A stretch of DNA of 54,539 bases, taken from contig QHTE01000073.1 in the NCBI GenBank assembly GCA_003220685.1, positions 1 through 54,539 of the forward strand. The letters run 5' to 3'. The notes under the pieces were generated by a model. The model was not told the origin of the DNA, searched no databases, and worked only from the letters and a program-made list of their open reading frames with translations. The DNA is from Candidatus Rokuibacteriota bacterium. GTDB lineage: Bacteria; Methylomirabilota; Methylomirabilia; Rokubacteriales; CSP1-6. Position numbers and translations under genes: made by a program. This document shows positions 31,234-37,861 of this stretch, piece by piece (position 1 is the first letter of the stretch; each line of letters starts with the position of its first letter).

Positions 31234-32499
31234 TCAACCGCGCGGAGTCGAAAGACTGGCGAGCGCCGGCCTTCGAAGCAGCGTGGCGCCGAGCGGGCCC
31301 AGCACCAGGACGGCTCCGATCGTATTGAGGATCGTGAAGCCCCAGACCCCGAGGATCATGCCGCCGGCGGCGGAGCCGAACGCGCCCATCAGCCCCATGA
31401 ACAGATCCGCGAGGCCCTGGGTCGACGCGCGCTCGGCGGGCGAGAGCGCGTCGGTCAGGAGCGCGCTGCCGGCGACGAACGCGAGGTTCCAGCCGACGCC
31501 GTTGAGGAAGAGCCCGAGGATGACCAGCGCGCGATCGCTCCCCGGCGCGAGCCCAGCGAGCATCACGGCGCCGATCATCACGAGCGCGCCGACCCCGATC
31601 ATCGCGAGCCGGCCGAAGCGATCGGACAGCCAGCCCGAGAGGGGCGAGGCCACGTACATGCCGCCCAGATGGAGGGAGACGGCCAGCCCGATGGTCTGCA
31701 CCGCGTGACCGTTGTCGTGCAGGTAGACCGGTGAGGTCGACGTCGTGCTGATCATGACGAACTGACTGATCGTGAGCGTCGCCAGCGCGAGCTGCACGCG
31801 GACGTCGGCCAGGATCTCGCCGAGGCCGCGCGCGGGTTCGGGCGCGCCACCGGTCGCGACACGCTCGTGGAGCAGGCGCGCGACGGCGAGCGGGTCGGGC
31901 CGCAAGAAGAGCTCGACGAGGAGCGCTGCCACCGCGTAGCCGGCGACGCTGATCAGGAACGCGCTGGCTTCCGGTGCCAGACCGAATGCGCGGGCGAGCC
32001 GCAGCGCCGGCTCCATCAAGTTCGGCCCGAGGATCGATCCGGCGCTCGAGCCCCAGACGATGAGCCCCATCGCGCGGCCTCGCTGCGCGCCGGAGCTGAC
32101 GTCGGCGGCGGCGTAGCGCGCGAGCAAGTTCGAGGTCTGGGAGATGCCGAAGAGCGCCATGCCCCCGAGGAACAGCGCAAAGCTGCGAGTCGTCACCGCC
32201 GCCATGGCCACGAGCGCGCCGAGCACGGCGAGCCCGTAGCCGAGCGCCAGCCCGGGGCGCCGCCCGGAGCGCTCCATCAGCCGCGAGAGCGGCCAGCTCG
32301 CGAGCGCGGTGCCGAGCGCGCCGACGGCGACCGGCATGCCCGACCACGTGTTCGTGCCGGTGATGCCCGCGGCCATGATGCCGCCGATCGCCATGGCGAT
32401 CGAGTGTCCGGTGCTTCCGCACACCTGCGCCGCGAACAGCGTGGTCATCAACCGGCCGCGGCCCGGCGTCGTACGAGGCGTCGTGGTCTGCGCGCGCAT
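31234..32499 (-). CDS. MFS transporter
   Basis: With ATG 32499 as start (MRAQTTTPRTT) the protein is 421 residues with about 12 hydrophobic helices and the MFS cytoplasmic loops (WPLSRLMERSGRRPGLALGYGL after helix 2, GWLSDRFGRLAMIGVGAL after helix 8). The DRFGR loop is the conserved motif. The substrate is unknown. The longer frame to 32601 reads through its promoter. It converges on the PhoX relic and diverges from the HAD gene. Confidence 0.85.
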   Translation of the reverse strand: MRAQTTTPRTTPGRGRLMTTLFAAQVCGSTGHSIAMAIGGIMAAGITGTNTWSGMPVAVGALGTALASWPLSRLMERSGRRPGLALGYGLAVLGALVAMAAVTTRSFALFLGGMALFGISQTSNLLARYAAADVSSGAQRGRAMGLIVWGSSAGSILGPNLMEPALRLARAFGLAPEASAFLISVAGYAVAALLVELFLRPDPLAVARLLHERVATGGAPEPARGLGEILADVRVQLALATLTISQFVMISTTSTSPVYLHDNGHAVQTIGLAVSLHLGGMYVASPLSGWLSDRFGRLAMIGVGALVMIGAVMLAGLAPGSDRALVILGLFLNGVGWNLAFVAGSALLTDALSPAERASTQGLADLFMGLMGAFGSAAGGMILGVWGFTILNTIGAVLVLGPLGATLLRRPALASLSTPRG

Positions 32500-32508
32500 C
32501 GACTCGTG

Positions 32509-32537
32509 AGTGTAGGGGTCCGATTGGACTCGGTAAA
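32509..32537 (-). promoter_or_regulatory. Promoter of the MFS transporter, apparently leaderless
   Basis: On the minus strand TTTACC (32537-32532), exactly 17 bases and TACACT (32514-32509) precede ATG 32499 by nine bases. No Shine-Dalgarno is present. Confidence 0.5.
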
Positions 32538-32601
32538 CGGCCAATCGGGAGGAATCGGCAAAATCATTGGCCCGATCCGGCCGATCGCCGGCGCTTGTCA
32601 C

Positions 32602-32630
32602 TTGACGCGCGACCAGCTCGACGCTACACG
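32602..32630 (+). promoter_or_regulatory. Promoter of the HAD-YbfB operon
   Basis: TTGACG (32602-32607), 17 bases, TACACG (32625-32630), 18 bases before ATG 32649. The -35 is near consensus and the -10 is weak. Confidence 0.35.
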
Positions 32631-32648
32631 TGATTGGGACTCGCGACC

Positions 32649-33026
32649 ATGGTGACTCTGGTGAGCTTCGACATCGATGGCACGCTGGAAGTCGGCGACC
32701 CTCCGGGCATCGTGTCGATCGCGCTGGTGCGGACAGCCAAGCGCCTGGGCTACGTCGTCGGCAGCTGCTCGGACCGTCCCATCAGCCATCAGACGAGTCT
32801 CTGGGAGCGGCTGCGGATCGCCGTCGACTTCACGGTGCTCAAGCACGAGCTGGCGACCGTCAAGGCGCGCTTCGCGGCCGCAGCGTACTACCACATCGGC
32901 GACACCGACGTCGACGACTTCTACGCGACGGGCGCCGGCTTTCGCTTCCTCAAGGCGGACGCGCTCGGCCGTCGGCTCTGGCCGGTCGAGCTGTTCGCCG
33001 AGCCTCCAGGCCGGGCGCGCCCTTGA
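32649..33026 (+). CDS. HAD-superfamily hydrolase-like protein
   Basis: The 125-residue protein begins with VTLVSFDIDGTLEVGDPPG, the DxDGT nucleophile motif of HAD phosphatases, and has a Ser in GSCSDRP (motif II) and YHIGDTDVDDFYA (motif IV). The ATG at 32649 is used because the motif must lie near the N-terminus. It is short, lacks a cap domain and resembles haloacid dehalogenase phosphatases of type III. The substrate is unknown. Its stop overlaps the TTG start of the YbfB-like transporter (TTGA), so the two are translationally coupled. Confidence 0.75.
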   Translation: MVTLVSFDIDGTLEVGDPPGIVSIALVRTAKRLGYVVGSCSDRPISHQTSLWERLRIAVDFTVLKHELATVKARFAAAAYYHIGDTDVDDFYATGAGFRFLKADALGRRLWPVELFAEPPGRARP

Positions 33027-34174
33027 CCGCCGACCCGGCGGAACGCCGCTCGGCGCTCGGCGTCGCACTCGCCGGCCTCGTCGCGCTCGCGGTGGCCATG
33101 GGAATCGGCCGCTTCGCGTTCACGCCGATTCTGCCGATGATGCAGGAGGACACCGGCGTCTCGATCGCAATGGGGGCCTGGCTCGCGTCGGCGAACTACG
33201 TCGGCTACCTGGCCGGGTCGCTGTCGGTGATCTGGTGGCGCATCGGTGCGACGACGGCGATCCGCGCGGGGCTCGTCGCGATCGGGCTCACGACCCTCGC
33301 GATGGGCCTGGCGCATCACCCGGCCGCGTGGCTCGCGCTGCGCGCGCTCGCGGGCGTCGCGAGCGCGTGGGTGCTGATCTACGTCTCGGCCTGGTGCCTC
33401 GAGCGCCTCGCGTCGCTCGGGCGGCCGGCGCTGAGCAACACGGTGTACGCGGGCGTCGGCACGGGGATCGCGCTGGCCGGCGGGCTCTGTCTCGCGCTCA
33501 TGCGTGTCGGCGCCGGCTCGGCCCGCGCCTGGATCGTGCTCGGCCTTCTCTCGGTCGGGCTCTCCGCCGTGATCTGGATCGGGTTCGCATCTCGCTCCGA
33601 CTCGCCCGGCGCGAGCACGGAACGAGCGTCGGGTCGCGGAATGGCCTGGGACCGCGAGTCGCTCCGGCTCGTGCTCTGCTACGGCGCGTTCGGCTTCGCC
33701 TATATCATCCCGGCGACCTTCTTGCCGGTCATGGCCAAGCAGGTCATTCGCGACCCGGCCGTCTTCGGCTGGTCCTGGCCGGTCTTCGGCGTGGCAGCGA
33801 TGGGATCGACCTTGGCCACCGCGATGCTGCGCAGCGTCGTCACCAACCGCCGTCTCTGGGTCGCGAGTCATCTCGTCATGGCCTTTGGCATCGCGCTGCC
33901 GATCGTCTGGTCCGGCATCGTTCCCATCATGCTCGCCGCGCTGCTCGTCGGCGGCACGTTCATGGTGATCACCATGGCCGGGATGCAGGAGGCGCGCAGC
34001 GTCGGCGGGGTGCGCGCCACGGGGTTGATGGCGGCGCTCACCTCGGCCTTCGCCCTCGGCCAGATCGCCGGACCGGTCAGCGTGAGCCTCGTCGTCGGCG
34101 CCGGCAGCAGCTTCTCGGCGCCCCTCGCCGTCGCCTGCGCCGCGCTGGTCGTCAGCGCGTATGCGCTGACCTGA
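33023..34174 (+). CDS. YbfB/YjiJ-family MFS transporter
   Basis: The 383-residue protein starts at TTG 33023. It has GVALAGLVALAVAMGIGRFAFTPILPMMQ at the first helix, the signature of the YbfB/YjiJ branch (GIGRFAYTPILP-like), then LASANYVGYLAGS, and the alternating hydrophobic helices of a 10-12-pass permease, with FGFAYIIPATFLPVMAK in the second half. Substrate not known. It is cotranscribed with the HAD gene whose stop it overlaps; both lie behind a TTGACG promoter. Confidence 0.82.
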   Translation: MTADPAERRSALGVALAGLVALAVAMGIGRFAFTPILPMMQEDTGVSIAMGAWLASANYVGYLAGSLSVIWWRIGATTAIRAGLVAIGLTTLAMGLAHHPAAWLALRALAGVASAWVLIYVSAWCLERLASLGRPALSNTVYAGVGTGIALAGGLCLALMRVGAGSARAWIVLGLLSVGLSAVIWIGFASRSDSPGASTERASGRGMAWDRESLRLVLCYGAFGFAYIIPATFLPVMAKQVIRDPAVFGWSWPVFGVAAMGSTLATAMLRSVVTNRRLWVASHLVMAFGIALPIVWSGIVPIMLAALLVGGTFMVITMAGMQEARSVGGVRATGLMAALTSAFALGQIAGPVSVSLVVGAGSSFSAPLAVACAALVVSAYALT

Positions 34175-34256
34175 TATGCACCCGTTCGGCCGCCGGACGG
34201 AGACCGCCTTCTCCGCTCGGCGGGGCGTTCGCCATGATCGCTCTCTCCCCGGGGCG

Positions 34257-34643
34257 CTACTTGAGGTCGAGGAGCGCGCTCAGCCCCCGGTGAAACGTCG
34301 GAGCGCCGCCCGGAACCATGCAGGTCTCGAGCACCTCGAACAGCTCCTCGCGAGTGGCGCCCAAGCGCATCGCGCGCTCCATGTGCGCGACGAGCGCGGC
34401 CTTCTCGGAGCCGCGGAAGGCGAGGAGCGCGATGGCGATGAACTCGCGCACCTTCGCGGACACGTGTCGGCCCTCGCCCAGGCCGAGCTCGTAGATCCGG
34501 TTGTAGGCCTCGACGAAGTCCGGATCCTGGCGCGCCGCGAACTCCCATTCTGGATAGATGTAGCCGCGCGCCTGCTTCATCCGCGCGATGAGCGCGTCCG
34601 CGCGCTCGCTCCGATCTTTGTCCATGGTCGCCTTCTCGGGCAT
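34257..34643 (-). CDS. Carboxymuconolactone-decarboxylase-family protein
   Basis: The 128-residue all-helical protein has a CMD domain: LGLGEGRHVSAKVREFIAIALLAFRGSEKAALVAHMERAMRLGATREELFEVLE, with the typical regular spacing, but the usual CxxC of AhpD-type members is absent and only a single Cys follows (ETCMVPGG). The lack of the CxxC argues against peroxidase activity and for a decarboxylase-like or unknown role. Start ATG 34643 has an AGGAG Shine-Dalgarno. It follows the PLP-enzyme gene by 19 bases on the same strand. Confidence 0.85.
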   Translation of the reverse strand: MPEKATMDKDRSERADALIARMKQARGYIYPEWEFAARQDPDFVEAYNRIYELGLGEGRHVSAKVREFIAIALLAFRGSEKAALVAHMERAMRLGATREELFEVLETCMVPGGAPTFHRGLSALLDLK

Positions 34644-34662
34644 CGTGCTCCTCTGTGTGCGC

Positions 34663-35724
34663 CTAGCGCACCTTGCCGCGCGCCGCCACCGGCCAGGTGA
34701 CCTCGACCGCGCCGTTCCTGACGCCGTAGACCTCGTCCACCATGTTGGTCACGACGCAGCAGTGGTTCGGCACGACGTGGACGACGTCGCCCACCTTGGG
34801 ACGCTCGGCGCAGGCGGAGAGGTCGACGGTGCCGTGCTCCTCCGAGAGCCCCGTGACGGCCGCCTCGGGATACTCCATCACGTGTCCGTAGCCCTTCATG
34901 AAGTAGAGATCCGACGTGAGCACCTTGGAGCCGGCGTCGAGGATCGCGCGCGTCGGGGTCGGCCGGCTCACCACCGTCGCCCGCACGCGCATCGCACAGT
35001 TGTCCCAGGTGGCGGTGCCGGTGGAGACGACCATCGCGTCGTTGTAGACGCACGTCCCGGCGCGATGCTCGGTGAGCATCGGAAAGTTCTGCGCGGTGAA
35101 GAGCGCGGGCGTGCCGCCCCCCGAGACGACCGGCACCGGGATCCCGGCCTGCTTGAAGAGCGCCAGCGCGCGCTCGAAGAAATCACGCGTGTTCGGGTCG
35201 CGGTTGGGAAAGGTCATCAGCCCCTCGAAGTGCATGCGAGGCCGCCGCATGACCGCGCGCGCGAGGTCGAACGCCTCGTCGGGCGTCTGCACGCCCGTCC
35301 GGCCGAAGCCGGTGTCGCACTCGACCAGGAAGCGCACGTCGGCGCCGGCGCGCGCAGCGGCCTCGGACAGCTCGCGTGCCACGACGTCGTTGTCGAGGAC
35401 CACCGCGAGCCGGCGCACGCGCTTGACCAGCGTCATGAGCCGGTCGGTCTTCGGCCGCCCGAGGATGTTGTAGGTCAGCAGGACGTCGTCGGTGACGCCG
35501 GCATCGACGAACACCTCGACCTCGCCGAGCTTCTGGCAGGTGATGCCGATGGCGCCGGCTTCCATCTGCATCCGGCCGATCGCGGGGATCTTGTGCGTCT
35601 TGATGTGCGGCCGGTTGCCGATGCCGTGTCGCGCGAGGTGGGCCTGCACGCGCCGGATGTTGTCCCGCATGATGTCGAGGTCGACGGTGACGGCGGGTGT
35701 GTCGAGTTCGGCGAGGGAGGTCAT
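34663..35724 (-). CDS. D-threonine-aldolase/D-serine-deaminase-like PLP enzyme
   Basis: The 353-residue protein has an alanine-racemase-type N-terminal barrel: DTPAVTVDLDIMRDNIRRVQ followed by NRPHIKTHKIPAIGR, whose first lysine would form the Schiff base with PLP. The C-terminal domain ends in HVVPNHCCVVTNMVDEVYGV, matching the metal-binding HxxxxxC motif of this group (DSD1-like, DUF... D-threonine aldolase). It would cleave or deaminate a D-hydroxyamino acid. Start ATG 35724 overlaps the methyltransferase stop (ATGA), so the two are coupled. Confidence 0.87.
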   Translation of the reverse strand: MTSLAELDTPAVTVDLDIMRDNIRRVQAHLARHGIGNRPHIKTHKIPAIGRMQMEAGAIGITCQKLGEVEVFVDAGVTDDVLLTYNILGRPKTDRLMTLVKRVRRLAVVLDNDVVARELSEAAARAGADVRFLVECDTGFGRTGVQTPDEAFDLARAVMRRPRMHFEGLMTFPNRDPNTRDFFERALALFKQAGIPVPVVSGGGTPALFTAQNFPMLTEHRAGTCVYNDAMVVSTGTATWDNCAMRVRATVVSRPTPTRAILDAGSKVLTSDLYFMKGYGHVMEYPEAAVTGLSEEHGTVDLSACAERPKVGDVVHVVPNHCCVVTNMVDEVYGVRNGAVEVTWPVAARGKVR

Positions 35725-36479
35725 GGGTTCCTTTCCTGTCCGGCGCGCTCGTAGACGGACACGTGGGCGCCGCTCGACGCGCCGAAAGCCTCGCGGCTCC
35801 AGCCGGCCCAGCGCTCGCGCAGCCGGAGGCCGGCCAGGCGCGCCATCAGGTCGAGCTCGGACGGCCAGGCGTAGCGGACCTCGACAGGGTAGAGGCGGAC
35901 GCCGCGCTCGGTGATGACGACCTGCTGGGAACGCACGCGCTGGGCCACCGGATCGTGGACGCTCGTTTCCAGATGCACCGCGTCGACGCCGACGTCGGTC
36001 GCGCCCACGCGTTGCCCGTGCGTGAATCGACTCAGATCGGGCACGAAGGCCTCGATCACGAACCGGCCGTCGTCGGTGAGATGCTCGGCGACGCCCCTGA
36101 AGCAGCGGATCTGAGCCTCCTGCGTGAGCAAGCCGAAGAAGGTGTTGAAGGCGACGAAGATCAGCGAGAACCGGCCGGCGATCGCCATGTCGGCGAAGTC
36201 GCCCATCGCGACCGTGACGCGCTCGCCGCCGGGCTTCGCGCGCAGCCGCGCCACCATGGCGGGCGAGGCGTCGATGCCGTCTACCACGAAGCCCCGCTGC
36301 ACCAGCGGCAGCGCGAGACGACCGGTCCCGATTCCGAGCTCCAGGATCGGCCCGCGCCCGGCGTTGGCCGCGAGAAACTCCACGGCCCGCTCGGTGTTGG
36401 CGGGCACCCGCGGCAAGTCGTCGTACACTTCGGCGATGCGCTCGCCGTAGGTCGAGACGTCGTACGGCCGATCAGCCAC
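35721..36479 (-). CDS. Class I SAM-dependent methyltransferase
   Basis: The 252-residue protein has motif I ILELGIGTGRLALPL, the acidic end of strand 2 in VDGIDASPAMVARL, and VAMGDFADM for motif III, the standard Rossmann methyltransferase order. The N-terminus (YDVSTYGERIAEVYDDLP) resembles small-molecule methyltransferases. Substrate unknown. GTG 36479 starts 12 bases after the amidase relic stop; the end overlaps the next gene by four bases. This gene is probably the head of the methyltransferase-PLP enzyme-CMD operon. Confidence 0.88.
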   Translation of the reverse strand: MADRPYDVSTYGERIAEVYDDLPRVPANTERAVEFLAANAGRGPILELGIGTGRLALPLVQRGFVVDGIDASPAMVARLRAKPGGERVTVAMGDFADMAIAGRFSLIFVAFNTFFGLLTQEAQIRCFRGVAEHLTDDGRFVIEAFVPDLSRFTHGQRVGATDVGVDAVHLETSVHDPVAQRVRSQQVVITERGVRLYPVEVRYAWPSELDLMARLAGLRLRERWAGWSREAFGASSGAHVSVYERAGQERNP

Positions 36480-36491
36480 CGGCGCGAATCC

Positions 36492-36911
36492 CTAGAGGGC
36501 CGGCCATCGGTCGGCCCACGGACGGGCCTGCTCGAGCTGTGCGGCGAGCCGGAAGAGCGTGGCCTCGTCGCCGAACCGGCCGGCGAACTGCACGCCGATC
36601 GGCACGTTGTCCCGGTTCCAGTGGAGCGGCACGGACATCGCCGGCTGGCCGGTCGCGTTGAAGATCGGCGTGAACGGCACGAACTGCGCCGCCCGGAAGA
36701 TGCCCTGCATCGGGTTGTCGTCCGTCGAGTCGAAGCTCCCGAGCGGGAGCGGCGGCTCGGCCAGCGTCGGCGAGAGCCACACATCGTACTCGACGAAGAA
36801 CCGGGCGACCTGTCGCGAGACACGCTGGAGATCCTGAATGGCGAGGAGGTAATCCGCGGCGCGCCGGCGGTTGCCCATCTCGTAGAGCGCCCAGGTGAGC
36901 GGCTCAGACCA
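36492..36911 (-). pseudogene. Amidase C-terminal relic
   Basis: The frame contains EPLTWALYEMGNRRRAADYL, YDVWLSPTLAEPPLPLG, and FTPIFNATGQPAMSVPLHW with PIGVQFAGRFGDEATLFRLA, the last third of an amidase-signature enzyme. The Ser-cis-Ser-Lys catalytic part, which would lie about 300 residues earlier, is missing, and upstream sequence to 37049 is non-homologous. The surviving 140 residues start around 36911. It is a 5'-truncated pseudogene. Confidence 0.78.
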
Positions 36912-37069
36912 CCTCCGTGGCGGGAATAGTGCGCTCGCTGGCGGCCGAAGACAAGGTTGGGCGCCGCGGTCGCGCGCGATCATGAAAGTGATGCGAGCGC
37001 GCAGTGCGACGAGCGCGAATAGCGTCGGCGGCGCGGCCATCACACTCAACGTGGAGACTTCTCGAGTCC

Positions 37070-37098
37070 TTGACAGAAGGTCAACACGTGTTTAGTAT
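37070..37098 (+). promoter_or_regulatory. Sigma-70 promoter of the 96-aa protein gene
   Basis: Perfect TTGACA (37070-37075), exactly 17 bases, then TAGTAT (37093-37098). It is the best promoter in the window. The predicted start near 37105 leaves an 18-base leader with GGGAGG before ATG 37123. Confidence 0.7.
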
Positions 37099-37122
37099 TA
37101 GGCCCGTAGGGAGGTGTCTCCG

Positions 37123-37413
37123 ATGAACCCGGTAGAGCGTGTGTTGCACCAGGAGCTGACAGGACTTCTCGATCGCCTCGCGGCGTCGGTACCCGAAGGG
37201 GGCTTCGAGAGCATTCGCGCGGCGAACCCAACGTTGAAGGCCAGACTGGACGACGCGGACGCGAAGCTGGCGGCCGTGCGTGAATCCTTGCTCGACGGCT
37301 ACGGGCGGTGGCGTCGTGCGCTGGAGGATCTCGAGAATCTCTGGGCGCTCGGCGCCTGGCGGTCAACCGCGGCCGAAGAGTCGACCGAGCAGTCCGCGGC
37401 GCTCGCCGCCTGA
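37123..37413 (+). CDS. Hypothetical helical protein (96 aa)
   Basis: ATG 37123 has a GGGAGG Shine-Dalgarno and a near-perfect promoter, so expression is credible. The product is soluble and helical, with VLHQELTGLLDRLAASVPEGGFESIRAANPTLKARLDDADAKLAAVRESLLDGYGRW repeating leucine and alanine heptad-like spacing, suggesting a coiled coil. I do not recognise the family. Its 3' end overlaps the 3' end of the minus-strand gene at 37363 by 51 bases. Confidence 0.65.
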   Translation: MNPVERVLHQELTGLLDRLAASVPEGGFESIRAANPTLKARLDDADAKLAAVRESLLDGYGRWRRALEDLENLWALGAWRSTAAEESTEQSAALAA

Positions 37414-37830
37414 CTCGATCTGCTCGGCGTAGGCGGTGCGGCCCGCCTCGAAGCGCTGCCAGTAGTCCGGCAGCTCGCGAGCCAGCGCGACGTGCACGGC
37501 CAGCAGCCGCTGCGTCTCGTCGCCGGGCGCGCGCTCGGGGGCGGCGACCTTCTGGCGTTGCTCCCCGCTGAGCGTCGGCGCGATCACGCTCCAGAGCTCG
37601 GCGAGGAACGTGTGGACGCTCTGCGTGAACTCTTCGCGGTCACGCGTGTTGTCGGCGCTCGGCGCGGGCAGCGAGAGAGCCTGCCGTCGTTTCACGAGCG
37701 CGTCGAGACACACGAAGTCCACCGCCTCTTCGAGGCGCTCGCGCAGCTGCGCTTCGATGCGCGCGTTGAGATCGGCGGGCTGATTCGGGTCGCGGCGGAG
37801 CGACGTGCCGAAGAAGGAACTCGGTGTCAT
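37363..37830 (-). CDS. Hypothetical protein (155 aa)
   Basis: The frame from ATG 37830 encodes a soluble helix-rich protein (ARIEAQLRERLEEAVDFVCLDALVKRRQA; TQSVHTFLAELWSVIAPTLS; ETQRLLAVHVALARELPDYWQRFEAGRTAYAEQI) that ends with the basic amphipathic RRGLLGRLFGRG, as in many small membrane-associated proteins. No family recognised. It overlaps the convergent gene at 37123 by 51 bases and diverges from the serine-hydrolase/NamZ gene with 31 bases between starts. Confidence 0.65.
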   Translation of the reverse strand: MTPSSFFGTSLRRDPNQPADLNARIEAQLRERLEEAVDFVCLDALVKRRQALSLPAPSADNTRDREEFTQSVHTFLAELWSVIAPTLSGEQRQKVAAPERAPGDETQRLLAVHVALARELPDYWQRFEAGRTAYAEQIESGGERRGLLGRLFGRG

Positions 37831-37861
37831 GGTCTCGGGCTCACAGTGCTAAGATTCTAAC

